A DNA stretch of 64,000 nucleotides from Ferrovibrio sp. (GTDB lineage Bacteria; Pseudomonadota; Alphaproteobacteria; Ferrovibrionales; Ferrovibrionaceae). The stretch lies in NCBI RefSeq assembly GCF_002796975.1, contig NZ_PEKV01000005.1:7501-71500 (forward strand), read 5' to 3'. Numbering within the stretch: the first letter of the stretch is position 1; each line of letters begins with the position of its first letter. The notes below the pieces were generated by a model. That model saw only the letters and a program-made list of their open reading frames with translations. It had not been told where the DNA came from and did not search any database. The position numbers were made by a program, and so were the translations under genes. Shown here in pieces: positions 18,222-27,952 of the stretch.

Positions 18222-18890
18222 TTAGACTCCGTCCGGGTGTGGTCTTGCTGCTGATCCGATCTTTGGAATCCAAGCCGGAACCTGGGCAGCATAGTCTTCG
18301 TAGAGATTGCCGAATTTGAGCCGAATCTCACGCTCTTCGATGGCTGCCAGACGGACATACATCACCACAAGGACCGGGAACATCAGTAACGTCAGGATTG
18401 TCGGCCACTGAAACAAAAAGCCCAGCATAATGGCAATAAAGGCCACATATTGGGGATGGCGGACATAGGCATAGGGACCGCTGGTCGCCAGGTTTCCGGC
18501 TTTCTGCGCGCCATGCAGAACAGACCAGGAGGCCGACAGCAATATGAAGCCGAAGGCGATGAAGACACCGCTCAGGATATGCAGGATGCCGAAATGCGGA
18601 TCGCCCTGCAGGTCGAAAATCGTCCACCACAAATGTCCGGCATCATGGGAAAGCGGGTTGAGGCCGGGATACCGACTCTGCAGCCAGCCAGACAGCAGGA
18701 AAATGCTAACCGGAATGCCATACATCTCGACGAACAACGCGATAATGAAGGCGGAGAAAGCTCCGAACGAACGCCAATCCCGTGCCGTCTCCGGCTTGGT
18801 AAAGCTCAAGGCAAACAGGATGAATACCGCGCTATTGGCAATGACCAGGAACCAGAGGCCGTAAGCCGACGAAGCATGTTCGGTCATCAC
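18222..18890 (-). CDS. Isoprenylcysteine methyltransferase-like integral membrane protein
   Basis: 222 aa with about five transmembrane helices. The C-terminal half has the ICMT/PEMT signature: GPYAYVRHPQYVAFI, then EEREIRLKFGNLYEDYAAQVPAWIP. Bacterial members methylate unknown small or lipid substrates with S-adenosylmethionine; a copy next to Cu ATPases is common in copper islands, but its role there is not established. It overlaps the DUF2933 gene by four bases. Confidence 0.8.
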   Translation of the reverse strand: MMTEHASSAYGLWFLVIANSAVFILFALSFTKPETARDWRSFGAFSAFIIALFVEMYGIPVSIFLLSGWLQSRYPGLNPLSHDAGHLWWTIFDLQGDPHFGILHILSGVFIAFGFILLSASWSVLHGAQKAGNLATSGPYAYVRHPQYVAFIAIMLGFLFQWPTILTLLMFPVLVVMYVRLAAIEEREIRLKFGNLYEDYAAQVPAWIPKIGSAARPHPDGV

Positions 18891-19141
18891 GAACCTGCCT
18901 TTCCGGAGGCGTCATCGTGGCCTTGATGCTTGGCTTGGCCGTGTCCGCCATGGCCTCCATGGCGATGGAACAGGTGCATCAACGGGCAAGCCAGGATGAG
19001 CAGATATGGCAGAACGCCGAAAACATGTGCCCGATGTTCGGTGATCAGGAAGAATCCGCCAACAGCCAGGAAGCCGATCAGGACGAGCCCCGATGCGGTC
19101 CGCCACCATGGCATCTGAGGCGTGTTCTGGTGAGCATCCAT
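18887..19141 (-). CDS. DUF2933 small membrane protein
   Basis: 84 aa with two transmembrane segments (GLVLIGFLAVGGFFLI and VLPYLLILACPLMHLFH) and a His-rich C-terminal tail (HRHGGHGGHGQAKHQGH). This is the DUF2933 plan, a family almost always encoded beside copper or other heavy-metal transport genes. The Cys-Pro in helix two and the His tail suggest metal contact. Function unknown. Confidence 0.8.
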   Translation of the reverse strand: MDAHQNTPQMPWWRTASGLVLIGFLAVGGFFLITEHRAHVFGVLPYLLILACPLMHLFHRHGGHGGHGQAKHQGHDDASGKAGS

Positions 19142-19218
19142 CTGAATCTCCCTTGCGATGTTTCACGCTATGGCTGATCGCGCGATGCAGCGTTGATTTG
19201 CATCAACCCTGTTGTACC

Positions 19219-21594
19219 TCACGAAATCTTGACGGTCCGCAGGCGCAGGGCATTGGCAACCACGCTAACCGACGACAAAGCCATCGCAGCGGCGGCGATG
19301 ATCGGAGACAGCAACAGACCGAAAGACGGATAAAGTACGCCTGCGGCAATCGGTACGCCGGCGACATTGTAGATAAAGGCGAAAAATAGGTTCTGCCTGA
19401 TATTGCGCATAGTGGCTTGGGACAAATGCCTGGCTTTTACAATGCCCAGAAGATCGCCCTTCAATAAGGTGACGCCTGCGCTTTCGATGGCGACATCGGT
19501 GCCGGTGCCCATGGCGATACCGACGTCGGCCGCCGCCAGCGCCGGAGCATCGTTCACGCCGTCACCTGCCATAGCCACTACGCGGCCTTCACCCCGTAGT
19601 TTTGCAACGACTGCGCTTTTGCGGTCGGGCAACACATCGGCTTCGACCTCATCGATGCCGAGTCGCCGGGCGACCGCTTCAGCCGTGGTACGATTGTCAC
19701 CCGTCAGCATAACGACCCGAATGCCGCCGCCGCGTAGGGCGGCGAGCGCTGCCGGTGTTGAGGCCTTTACCGGATCGGCAATGGCAACGATACCGGCCAC
19801 CGTACCATCGAGGGCGACATAGATCGCCGTCGCGCCCTCGCGACGGAGTTCATCAGCCTTGGGCTGTGATGCTTCTGTAAGAACGTGCTGTTCTCTTAGG
19901 AAGCTGGCATTGCCGATCACCACCTTCCGGCCGTCCACGACGCCCAGCACGCCCTTGCCGACGGGGCTGTCGAAGTCCGAGGCCTCTGCCAGGATCAGTT
20001 GACGTTCCGAGGCGGCCAGTACGATGGCCTGGGCCAGCGGATGTTCGCTGCCGCGCTCCAGGCTGGCCGCAATACGCAGGATTTCATCTTCCTTATGACC
20101 GGCTAAAGCCACGATTGCCGTGACCTTCGGCTTGCCTTCGGTCAGGGTGCCCGTCTTGTCGACGACAGCCGTATCGACCTTTTCCATGCGCTCCAGCGCC
20201 TCGGCATTCTTAATAAGAATGCCATTCTGCGCGCCACGACCGACACCCACCATGATCGACATCGGCGTGGCTAGCCCAAGCGCGCAGGGACAGGCGATGA
20301 TCAGGACGGAAACGGCCGCTACCAAGCCGTAAGCCATCCGGGGCTCTGGCCCCCAGATGGCCCAGGCGGCAAAGGCGGCGACGGCGACGACGATCACGAC
20401 CGGTACGAACCAGGCTGAGACATCGTCGACCAGGCGCTGGATGGGTGCCCGGCTGCGCTGGGCCTGGGCAACCATATGGACGATCTGGGCCAGCATCGTG
20501 TCGTGACCGACCTTGTCGGCCCGCATCACGAAACTGCCGGTCTGGTTCATGGTGCCGGCGATGACCCTGCTTCCGGGCACCTTGGTCACCGGCATGGATT
20601 CGCCGGTGACCATCGATTCATCGATACTGCAGCGGCCATCCAGAACCTCGCCATCGACCGGTACCTTTTCGCCAGGACGCACGCGCAGGCGGTCACCAAC
20701 GGTAATGGCATCAATCGAAATGTCTTCGTCCTCGCCAGCGACTGTGATCCGACGGGCCACCTTGGGTGTCAGGTCGAGCAGAGCTCGGATCGCCCCAGAG
20801 GTCTGTTCGCGGGCACGAAGCTCCAGCACCTGCCCGAGCAGTACCAGGACCGTGATGACGGCGGCGGCCTCGAAATAGACGGCGACGGCATCGCCACTGC
20901 TTCGAAATTCTGGCGGGAAAATGTCGGGCATCAGGGTTGCCACAATGCTGTAGACCCAGGCGACCCCCACGCCCATGGCGATCAACGTGAACATGTTGAG
21001 CTTGCGGGTAACAAGCGACACCGCGCCGCGCTCGAAGAATGGCCAGCCCGCCCATAGCACCACAGGCGTAGCAAAGGCCAGCTGCACCCAGTTCGAGGCT
21101 TGCGGGTCGAGCAAATGCAAGCCCAGCAGATGAGGCCCCATCTCCAGAACCAACAGCGGCACGGTCAGGATCAGGCCGCCCCAGAAGCGGCGGGTCATGT
21201 CCTTCAGCTCTGGGCTTGGGCCGCTGTCGAGGCTTGCCGTTTCGGGTTCGAGCGCCATGCCGCAGATGGGACAATTACCGGGAGCGGACTGCCGAATCTG
21301 GGGATGCATGGGGCAAGTGTAGATAGTCCCGGCTGGTGTCGGCTTTTCGGCTTGAGACTGCACCGGACTGACATACTTCGCCGGATCAGCAATGAACTTC
21401 GATTTGCAGCCTTCGCTGCAGAAAACATATCGGACTGCGCCATGCTCGGCGGAATGCTTTGCCGTGGCTGAATCCACATCCATGCCGCAGACCGGATCCT
21501 TCACCATGTTTGCTTTGCCATGCTGGCCGACAGCATAGTGATGATGACCATGGTGGCCGTGTTCATGATGCTGCCGCTGATCCGTCATATCCAT
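19219..21594 (-). CDS. Copper-exporting P1B-type ATPase with YHS and heavy-metal-binding N-domain
   Basis: About 791 aa from the Met at 21594; an upstream in-frame Met (21696) overlaps copZ and is less likely. Order of domains: His-rich start ([11 protein letters not shown]), YHS domain ([10 protein letters not shown]), heavy-metal-binding motif (YTCPMHPQI...[10 protein letters not shown]), eight helices with the CPC ion site (435-437), phosphorylation motif DKTGT (Asp479) and [10 protein letters not shown] hinge. It lacks the usual MTCxxC HMA domain at the N-terminus, which is supplied by the separate CopZ. It pumps Cu(I) (or Ag(I)) out of the cytoplasm to the periplasm, where CopA and CusCBA act. 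Confidence 0.93.
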   Translation of the reverse strand: MDMTDQRQHHEHGHHGHHHYAVGQHGKANMVKDPVCGMDVDSATAKHSAEHGAVRYVFCSEGCKSKFIADPAKYVSPVQSQAEKPTPAGTIYTCPMHPQIRQSAPGNCPICGMALEPETASLDSGPSPELKDMTRRFWGGLILTVPLLVLEMGPHLLGLHLLDPQASNWVQLAFATPVVLWAGWPFFERGAVSLVTRKLNMFTLIAMGVGVAWVYSIVATLMPDIFPPEFRSSGDAVAVYFEAAAVITVLVLLGQVLELRAREQTSGAIRALLDLTPKVARRITVAGEDEDISIDAITVGDRLRVRPGEKVPVDGEVLDGRCSIDESMVTGESMPVTKVPGSRVIAGTMNQTGSFVMRADKVGHDTMLAQIVHMVAQAQRSRAPIQRLVDDVSAWFVPVVIVVAVAAFAAWAIWGPEPRMAYGLVAAVSVLIIACPCALGLATPMSIMVGVGRGAQNGILIKNAEALERMEKVDTAVVDKTGTLTEGKPKVTAIVALAGHKEDEILRIAASLERGSEHPLAQAIVLAASERQLILAEASDFDSPVGKGVLGVVDGRKVVIGNASFLREQHVLTEASQPKADELRREGATAIYVALDGTVAGIVAIADPVKASTPAALAALRGGGIRVVMLTGDNRTTAEAVARRLGIDEVEADVLPDRKSAVVAKLRGEGRVVAMAGDGVNDAPALAAADVGIAMGTGTDVAIESAGVTLLKGDLLGIVKARHLSQATMRNIRQNLFFAFIYNVAGVPIAAGVLYPSFGLLLSPIIAAAAMALSSVSVVANALRLRTVKIS

Positions 21595-21685
21595 TCCACG
21601 ATCTGAATAACGAGGTGCGAAAAGGCCTTCTTGAGAAGGGCCTTGCGCGCCGAAAGCCGCGCCCGGGGCAAATTCGCCCCAGCCA

Positions 21686-21889
21686 TCAGGCGGCAATCCG
21701 GTTCACGGTGAAGCCAACATTCTCAATGGCCTTGATAATGCCGGCTTCCGGCGCCGAGCCATTGACCTGGATCAGTTTGGTGTTGCGGTCGATCTCGAGG
21801 CTGTCGATCCCCTGCAGCGGCATCAGGGCCTTGCGGACCTTGTTCTCACAACCCCCGCAGGTCATGTTCGGAATGTGCAATTTCAGCAT
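21686..21889 (-). CDS. copZ: CopZ-like copper chaperone (HMA domain)
   Basis: 67 aa, a single HMA domain with the metal site MTCGGC and the conserved IENVGFTV end. It delivers Cu(I) to the P-type ATPase whose gene follows. First gene of the island; its promoter is the CueR-type dyad at 21916-21946, with a purine-rich AGGAGAT ribosome binding site before the ATG. Confidence 0.92.
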   Translation of the reverse strand: MLKLHIPNMTCGGCENKVRKALMPLQGIDSLEIDRNTKLIQVNGSAPEAGIIKAIENVGFTVNRIAA

Positions 21890-21915
21890 GGCAATCTCCT
21901 TTCGCTGACCAGGAG

Positions 21916-21946
21916 ACTGTCCACCTTCCTATAATGGGAAGGTCAA
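21916..21946 (-). promoter_or_regulatory. CueR-type (MerR family) copper promoter 1
   Basis: Minus strand: TTGACC (21941-21946), 19-bp spacer, GACAGT (21916-21921). The spacer region holds the perfect dyad ACCTTCC-N7-GGAAGGT (21923-21943), the CueR box. Predicted start of transcription about 20 nt before the copZ ATG. No merR/cueR gene is in the element. Confidence 0.85.
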
Positions 21947-22059
21947 GAGCAATTCCCCCGCGAGATGACGATGGGGAAGCTGATCAATCAAAATGGGCTT
22001 CGTCTTGTCTTTCAATATGCTTGGTAAGGCTCTGATTTATTGGGTGTTTGCCGGCGCTT

Positions 22060-22212
22060 CTAATATTTGAGAAATGATTTCTCAAACTTAGGTTGGTGAC
22101 GCCCTTATTCTCTCATTCATTGAGTGACTAATCTCTCAAACACAGAAGAATGCGGCACGCTAACTTATTGATCGCCACCGCTATGATTTGTCATTCTTTG
22201 GTTCGCAGAACA
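22060..22212 (-). repeat. Right end of transposon A
   Basis: Read inward on the minus strand it begins TGTTCTGCGAACC and then shows several imperfect copies of the end motif: AATGACAAATCAT, TTTGAGAGATTAG, CTCAATGAATGAGAG and the palindrome TTTGAGAAATCATTTCTCAAA. This is denser than the left end, as in other Tn7-like elements. The 5-bp duplication GGCTG follows at 22213. Confidence 0.7.
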
Positions 22213-22217
22213 GGCTG

Positions 22218-22450
22218 CTTCGTTTCTCGGTCAGCTGAGGCCAAAGCCCTGGGCATACCGATGGGCGCGCCGCTATTCGAGTGGCGGACGCTGGTCGAGC
22301 GAGAGTGCGTGGCGGTATTCAGCAGCAACTATCGCCTCTACGCCGATATGTCAGCCAGGGTGGTCGAGGTGTTGGCGCAGTTCGCGCCGTTGGAGGTTTA
22401 CTCCATCGATGAGTCGTTCCTGGATCTCGACGGCATCGAGGCGGCAGAGC
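22218..22450 (+). pseudogene. umuC: umuC, middle fragment
   Basis: Continues the polymerase exactly where fragment one stops: FVSRSAEAKALGIPMG, then FSSNYRLYADMS and the catalytic SIDESFLDLDG motif (Asp and Glu of the active site). At 22451 it runs into transposon C; AGAGC (22446-22450) is duplicated at 55750-55754. The fragment has no start of its own and carries no internal stop or frameshift. Confidence 0.95.
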
Positions 22451-22495
22451 TGGTCAGTCCGACTTAGATTGTTAGTTGTCCGATTGAGGTTGATA
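22451..22495 (+). repeat. Left end of transposon C
   Basis: TGGTCAGTCCGACTTAGATT followed by two copies of a CCGA-type repeat: CCGACTTAGATTGTTAG and CCGATTGAGGTTGATAG. Candidate transposase binding sites. Confidence 0.75.
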
Positions 22496-22533
22496 GTAAA
22501 TCCGGCTCCTCCGGAACGTGAGTTTAACGTTGG

Positions 22534-22569
22534 AAAAGGCCGCCAAAGTATTGTTTGGCGGCCTTTTTT
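22534..22569. terminator. Bidirectional rho-independent terminator
   Basis: A perfect 14-bp stem AAAAGGCCGCCAAA / TTTGGCGGCCTTTT with a 6-nt loop (GTATTG), followed by T-run on the plus strand and preceded by A-run, so usable on both strands. It lies just inside the left end of C and would insulate gajB from umuC-side transcription. Confidence 0.9.
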
Positions 22570-22656
22570 CATAGTGATGGCGTTCCGATCCACCGGCTTC
22601 GCGATCAATCCAACAGACGTAAGTCTGAACCAATAGGCATATCTAATTGGAAGGGA

Positions 22657-24399
22657 CTAGAGGCCCGACGCCCCGATATCGACGATATTCTCTGCCCCGA
22701 ACAGGTCGTGTGCCGCGGCGAGGCCGTCTGCCGAGAGAAGTTGCGTTGCCAGAACCGCCAGCCGGCGCTTCGGGCGAGAGATGGCCACGTAGAATAGGTT
22801 CCGAGCCCGATAGTATCCCTTGGTTTTGGCTGCTGGAATTTTTCTAGTTTTGAGAAATTCCAAGAGCAGAGGCCAGTTGTAGTGATTCCAACCTCCGCCC
22901 AGGATCACAAGGACATTCTCGAACTCAGCACCTTTCACGCTGTGCTGGGTGGCAAACGGCGTCGAACGGTTCAGAAATCGAACTAACTGGATGACCTCGC
23001 GATAGGGGACCTCTCGCAGCCTCCGGTGTCGTGTAACGGCCTTGTCTTCTTCTTCAGCCGGTTCTTGGCCTGCGCGCTCCAGATCATCCTCGCGCCTCAT
23101 CACCTTGTCAGGTAGGCGGGGCCTTCTGCTGTGCTTCAGAAGATCCAGGACCTGGCCAATGCTGCCGTTCTCCCTTAAGCGCCGCAGGGTGTCCATATCG
23201 GTATTCCAGGCAGTCTTATCGGCATGTCTATCCACAGTCGGTCCACCACCGATAATCCGGAACATCTCTCCAAATCGCTTCCGCGAGTAAGCGTCGAACA
23301 TTGGTTCCAAGGTATCGGCGAGAAATGCGATCAGGGCATCCTCTTTCTTGGCGAACGCTTCGTTGCGGTCAAAGATGTCGGCGATATTCGGGTAGCCCTG
23401 CTCGGCCGCAAGTGCACTATGCGTAAGCATCAGGACTTTGGTTTTGTCAGTAGCAAAATCCCAGCCCTCGGCTTCAAGCCGTACGCGCAGCCGGGCGGCT
23501 GTCTGGCGAGAGGCATCGTCGGGCAGATCACCTTTGAAATGGTTTACATCCAGCCGGACCCCACTATAGCCATTTGTGTGGAAGAACCGTGCTTCGCCGG
23601 GCAGTTCGGGATCGCTCACCTCCTGAACAAGCTCGGGCCGCAACTTATTGAGGACTGTTACTACTGCACTGGCCGACCGGAAATTCGCTCCTTTGTCGAT
23701 TCCTGTGACATCCGGGAAATCTACTAAGCCGTAATCGCCTCGATAGATCGTTTGCCAATGGTCGCCGTACAGGCCGATGAGGGGCCCTTCTCCCGTGGCG
23801 AAGAAATGCTCAGACACAGCGGTCATAAAATGCTGATCAGTATCTTGATATTCGTCGATAAAGATGACCGGGAAACGCTGCGCCAAGAGCTTGCGAAACT
23901 TCGGTTGGGCAAGAAATGCCGCCATGAAGCGCGGAATATCATCATGGTTGAGCGTGATCTTGTCCTCATCGACGCCGAAGAATCCAAGATTGTATTCGAC
24001 CGGCTTTCTGCCGATTCCACCACCTTCGTCAATCTTTTCCTGGCGATCAGTCAGGTCAGCGACCATGTTCCGCAATGGCTTCTGAAACTGGGCCATAAAG
24101 CTCCAGCAGAAGGCATGAATGGTTTCGACCAGGATTGCGGGATGCCGTTCGATCTCCTGGGCTATTTCATCTCGTGCGACTTCAGTAAATGTGATGCAAG
24201 CGACCTGTTGGCCAGCCTGCATCATTGCTGAGCCACGTTCATCGATCAGCCTTTTGAGCGCCTTGACGAGCGAGTAGGTTTTGCCGGAACCAGCACCTGC
24301 TTCCAGTCGGAAGTTCTGGTCGGCATCGATACAGGAATAGACCTTTTCCTGTGCGTTGGCTGCGGCGATCGCCGCCGGGCTATCCGGGCGCACTGTCAT
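22657..24399 (-). CDS. gajB: UvrD/Rep-like helicase, GajB-type partner of a Gabija-like system
   Basis: 580 aa, superfamily-1A helicase. Visible motifs: Walker A LEAGAGSGKTYS (about 32-43), motif II VIFIDEYQDTDQ, motif V THSVKGAEFENVLV, motif VI FYVAISRPKRR. GajB proteins are short UvrD-like helicases of roughly this size encoded directly after an OLD-family ATPase-nuclease; here the start overlaps the stop of that gene by four bases. In Gabija, GajB works with GajA to block phage infection. The assignment rests on this gene pair and domain content; a plain DNA-repair helicase is the alternative. Confidence 0.85.
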   Translation of the reverse strand: MTVRPDSPAAIAAANAQEKVYSCIDADQNFRLEAGAGSGKTYSLVKALKRLIDERGSAMMQAGQQVACITFTEVARDEIAQEIERHPAILVETIHAFCWSFMAQFQKPLRNMVADLTDRQEKIDEGGGIGRKPVEYNLGFFGVDEDKITLNHDDIPRFMAAFLAQPKFRKLLAQRFPVIFIDEYQDTDQHFMTAVSEHFFATGEGPLIGLYGDHWQTIYRGDYGLVDFPDVTGIDKGANFRSASAVVTVLNKLRPELVQEVSDPELPGEARFFHTNGYSGVRLDVNHFKGDLPDDASRQTAARLRVRLEAEGWDFATDKTKVLMLTHSALAAEQGYPNIADIFDRNEAFAKKEDALIAFLADTLEPMFDAYSRKRFGEMFRIIGGGPTVDRHADKTAWNTDMDTLRRLRENGSIGQVLDLLKHSRRPRLPDKVMRREDDLERAGQEPAEEEDKAVTRHRRLREVPYREVIQLVRFLNRSTPFATQHSVKGAEFENVLVILGGGWNHYNWPLLLEFLKTRKIPAAKTKGYYRARNLFYVAISRPKRRLAVLATQLLSADGLAAAHDLFGAENIVDIGASGL

Positions 24400-26447
24400 G
24401 CGGCGTCGGGCCCCGGAGCACCGTCAGCATCCGGCGGATCTGCTGGCGGCGGTGGGGGGTCAGAAAGCCAGACTAGCCCTTCCTTGATATATTTCGGAAC
24501 ATTCCAAGCTTCAGCGCGAAGCGCAAATTCGAGCGCCGTGTCGGCCTTGGGCATATCCTGTGCCATTTCCCAGGCCAGCACGGCCTTATCACCGTCACCC
24601 AGGCCGAAGTGTTCTTGATTTGCAAGAATAAGTGCATCCTCAAAGCTTCGCGCGCAGGCATCGCTGCCGTCCTCCGGAATCTGGTAGGCTAGACGACGGA
24701 AGTTTTTGGTCTTGTCCGCAGTATTTTTTGCGATGAGCTCTGCGGGTGCTACCTGCATACCATCCGCTAGATCAAACCATTTCCTAATGCCGACATTACT
24801 GGTCCCAGTACCAGTAGCGGTGGGACACTTTTTCCACTTGGGTGCCGGGCCAGTCTCATCACGATACACGGCGTCAATATCTGTGATGACAATAGATTTC
24901 AGCTCCAGAAAATCGAGCAGAGGATAGAATTTGTCGGCGTAGCTGCCGCCGATCTCGATTGTCGTGACGTATTGGCGAGCAAGCTTGGCGGCTGCTGGTA
25001 GTTCATTGTCCACTATGCGGCAGAGCCTCGGCATCAGGAGGCGCTCAGTAGTGCCTTCGATCAGTATCGCCTTATCAGCAAAATACAAGTCGCACTTCGT
25101 TAGTGTCATGTATTGATGCAGGAAGTTACGGTCTTCGGGCGGGATCGCATCCATTCCCCTCCTGAAGTCCTTTACTTTTGTCTTCCTATTGTTACCCGGC
25201 TGATGTGGTGTGCTGAGGAAATATCGGATCGCATCGAACTCGGCGGCATTGGCTACATGGGACGAATGAGTCGAGACCACAAACTGGACTTGCCACGCGG
25301 GCTCCGCCGGGTATTTCTCTGACAACTTTTTTACGGCCTCGCCAAGCTGATTGATAAAGACTTCCTGCATTTGGGGATGAAGGTGTGCCTCCGGTTCCTC
25401 GATGAAGACGAGGTGGATGCCAGGTCGTGTAGCACGTGCGCGATATGCCTTGTGGAACGCTTCCAGGTTCAGAAGCATATAGATGAGGTTACGGGTCCCG
25501 AGCCCATTATAGCCTTCTGGTAGGTGCACTCCGTCGTGCGCCTCGTACAGAATCTTGGTGTGATCGGAAAGCAGACCGTCGACGTTGAGTGAAGTCTCAG
25601 GTCTCAGTTCGGTGTCGCTGAGGCTTGGGAAGCCAAAGGCAGCAAATGCGGGCAGCAGGGACTTCAGCTGTATATCGAAGTTGCCTTGGATTTGCTGCTC
25701 GATCCCTTCAACAGCACCTTTTAATGCTGCCACAATAGCCTGGTCTTCAGCTGCTGCCGTGGCTGTGCTTGCTGTTTGGAAGAGTGTTCCGAGAAGCTTT
25801 CCGATTACATCGGTATCGCCACCACGCGACACATCTAGCGTCCGCTGCGCACTAACGAACCCACATTGTAGCAGGGTCGTAAGCGCACCGGCGCCGTCCA
25901 TACTCCTGGTATTTTCCAGATCCGTCGGATCGATTGCTGTGACTTGAAGTGCATAACATTTGACAAGTTGATCACGCACATGGCGGAAGAAGTGCCTACT
26001 GGGATCCGCACCCGCAGGTACGGCCGGTGCCTCCAGCAGCGCAGTTAATACAGAGGGAGAGGGTGCGTACGCCACTTTTACAATGGCGGTCGTGGTTTCT
26101 GGGTCGAGATCGATTACGAATGGCGAAAGAGGGCCAAGTTCTTCGGCGGGATCGTACCGAAATGTGAGCGTGAGGGCGATCTCGGGCAGAGCGCTGAGCA
26201 CAATGTCAATCGCTTCTCCAGCGGCGCGTTTGTCTCGTGCGATGAGGAATTTCCGGCGTACGCCAGATGAGAAGTCTTCAAGTCTGAATTTCGGCCCGCT
26301 CTCGCCCGCAAACCTGGCGAAGGCATCGGTCAGCGATGTTTTTCCACTGTTGTTGCGGCCCACAATGACAGTCGATTCTGTCTGCAGCATAATCTCTACG
26401 TTTTCGAGAAGCCGAAAGCCCTCGACTCGAACCTTCTCAATGTGCAT
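24396..26447 (-). CDS. gajA: OLD-family ATPase with TOPRIM nuclease domain, GajA-like
   Basis: 683 aa. ABC-type ATPase with Walker A VGRNNSGKTSL (about 29-39) and Walker B plus signature FIEEPEAHLHPQ, then a TOPRIM domain with AILIEGTTERLLMP (catalytic Glu) and the SIVITDIDAVYRD DxD motif. A proline-rich C-terminal tail (LSDPPPPPADPPDADGAPGPDAA) is unusual for the family and may be strain-specific. It is somewhat longer than typical GajA (~580 aa). In Gabija, GajA is a nucleotide-sensing DNA-nicking endonuclease. Paired with gajB and located in a defence cluster. Confidence 0.85.
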   Translation of the reverse strand: MHIEKVRVEGFRLLENVEIMLQTESTVIVGRNNSGKTSLTDAFARFAGESGPKFRLEDFSSGVRRKFLIARDKRAAGEAIDIVLSALPEIALTLTFRYDPAEELGPLSPFVIDLDPETTTAIVKVAYAPSPSVLTALLEAPAVPAGADPSRHFFRHVRDQLVKCYALQVTAIDPTDLENTRSMDGAGALTTLLQCGFVSAQRTLDVSRGGDTDVIGKLLGTLFQTASTATAAAEDQAIVAALKGAVEGIEQQIQGNFDIQLKSLLPAFAAFGFPSLSDTELRPETSLNVDGLLSDHTKILYEAHDGVHLPEGYNGLGTRNLIYMLLNLEAFHKAYRARATRPGIHLVFIEEPEAHLHPQMQEVFINQLGEAVKKLSEKYPAEPAWQVQFVVSTHSSHVANAAEFDAIRYFLSTPHQPGNNRKTKVKDFRRGMDAIPPEDRNFLHQYMTLTKCDLYFADKAILIEGTTERLLMPRLCRIVDNELPAAAKLARQYVTTIEIGGSYADKFYPLLDFLELKSIVITDIDAVYRDETGPAPKWKKCPTATGTGTSNVGIRKWFDLADGMQVAPAELIAKNTADKTKNFRRLAYQIPEDGSDACARSFEDALILANQEHFGLGDGDKAVLAWEMAQDMPKADTALEFALRAEAWNVPKYIKEGLVWLSDPPPPPADPPDADGAPGPDAA

Positions 26448-26947
26448 CTGAGCCCCGGGTAAATGCCAACATCACGGGTAGCATATCTCCGAACCGGCGC
26501 CCAATTATGAAGTGATTTAAGCTCGCGCAATACTGCGTGTACTGCGGATCGAGGTGGTCATAGATGCGTGGCCTTAGGCGCACTGTCAGAGCGCTAAAGG
26601 CAACTACGTCCGCGCCTGCATACCGCCGCCGACCGGTCCTTTGCTGAAATCGGGATGTCGTGACCAGGGCGATGTCGTGCAATTGCCTTGGAAGCTGTGC
26701 CAAAACCTGGTGTCACATGCAGCCAGGGCTCCGGCTCACCGATTCTGTAAATAACGACGAACATGCCTCAAGGTGCCTACGTTTGTATGCAAAACGGCAC
26801 GACCATTGGCAAGTAGAACCACCGGAAACGTCGAGCTATCCTCGGATTGAGGCAAGTTCTTGTATCAGCATGTGACCTTGGCAGCGGGACGACTTTGTCG
26901 GCTCTGTAACAGGTAACTGCGGGTCAAAAAGGCATCACGAGGCACTA
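26448..26947. other. Intergenic region between gajA and the SIR2 cluster
   Basis: A 500-bp stretch between divergent operons, presumably carrying both promoters. A possible 88-codon frame on the minus strand (26703 to 26437) overlaps the gajA start and has no recognisable features or convincing start; it is not annotated. No repeat or RNA structure was recognised here. Confidence 0.6.
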
Positions 26948-27952
26948 GTGACACACCATCCCGACCAAGAGCACATCAACACAATCCGGACTGCGCTCTG
27001 GAGTGGCCAGCAGTATGGGGAAGCTGCGGTCATGGTGGGCGCCGGAATGAGCCAGAATGCGAAGAAGAAATTCCAAACGGCGCCTCCCTTTCCCAATTGG
27101 GGCCAGCTCATGGAGCCATTTTTGAGCAGCCTCTATCCGAACCCAGCGGACGGAACCATGAAGGCTGAGCGGTCAAAGCTCGTCAATGCGACGAGTGAAG
27201 CGCTCCGGATTGCCAACGAATACGCGGCTCTGCACTCCGATGTAGGCTTGGAAGCGCTATTAAAAACGGCGATTCCGGACAATCACTACCTTCCCTCCGA
27301 TCTACACCATCGTCTGGTCCGGCAGAGATGGGCGGACGTTTTCACAACAAACTGGGACACACTGCTGGAGCGGGCCGCAGACGAGATGAGTCTCCGAAGG
27401 TACTCCTATGTCCGTAAGATGAATGAAATTCCGACTTCCCGGCAGCCTAGGATTACAAAGCTTCATGGAAGTTTCCCATCAAACGGTCCATTCATCCTCA
27501 CAGAAGAGCAATTCCGCTGTTATCCGGAGCGTTACGCACCATTCGTAAACATGGTGCGCCAGTCAATCATGGAAAACACATTTTGCTTGCTTGGATTCTC
27601 TGGGAACGACCCAAATTTTCTCCAGTGGTCGGGGTGGGTTCGGGACAATCTGGGAAGCCACACTCGGCCAATCTTCCTGGTAATTCATTCACCGCTTCGC
27701 AAGGCCCAGATGGCTCTCTTGCAGCAACGCCATATCCATGTCGTGGATTTGTCGATCCTGTTTTCCGATGGTGAACCAGACCGCTATGGCAAAATGCTCG
27801 AGTGGTTTTTGATGAACCTTGAGGCAGGACGTCCACCAGACGTTGGGAATTGGCCGGAAATAAGGACATATCAGCCAAAGCGTGCGGTCCGCGATATGAG
27901 TCACTGCCGTTATAAAATCTTCGACTATCGTGGCACCGAGATCACTCTATGA
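26948..27952 (+). CDS. SIR2-domain (NADase-type) defence protein
   Basis: 334 aa, start GTG at 26948. SIR2_2-type fold: VMVGAGMSQNAK (G31-A-G-x-S35) binding NAD, DVFTTNWDTLL (TNWD 134-137), KLHGSF with the catalytic His173 and a later LLGFSGNDPNF segment. In anti-phage systems SIR2 domains deplete NAD+ after infection is sensed, killing the cell. The next gene starts in the same ATGA overlap (27949-27952), so its product is the likely sensor or partner. Not matched to a named system with certainty. Confidence 0.85.
   Translation: MTHHPDQEHINTIRTALWSGQQYGEAAVMVGAGMSQNAKKKFQTAPPFPNWGQLMEPFLSSLYPNPADGTMKAERSKLVNATSEALRIANEYAALHSDVGLEALLKTAIPDNHYLPSDLHHRLVRQRWADVFTTNWDTLLERAADEMSLRRYSYVRKMNEIPTSRQPRITKLHGSFPSNGPFILTEEQFRCYPERYAPFVNMVRQSIMENTFCLLGFSGNDPNFLQWSGWVRDNLGSHTRPIFLVIHSPLRKAQMALLQQRHIHVVDLSILFSDGEPDRYGKMLEWFLMNLEAGRPPDVGNWPEIRTYQPKRAVRDMSHCRYKIFDYRGTEITL

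Larger units (their letters stand above)
6162..22212. mobile_element. Transposon A: 16-kb Tn7-like copper-resistance element inserted in umuC
   Basis: Ends begin TGTTCCG (left) and, read inward on the other strand, TGTTCTG (right): the 5'-TGT...ACA-3' ends typical of Tn7-like elements. A perfect 5-bp target duplication GGCTG flanks it (6157-6161, 22213-22217). Both ends hold subterminal repeats built on AATGATTGAGA-like units, comparable with TnsB binding sites. All genes are on the minus strand and concern copper or silver. No transposase gene was found inside, so the element must be moved in trans or has lost its machinery. Its left end is 37/46 identical to the sequence at 43040. Confidence 0.85.
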
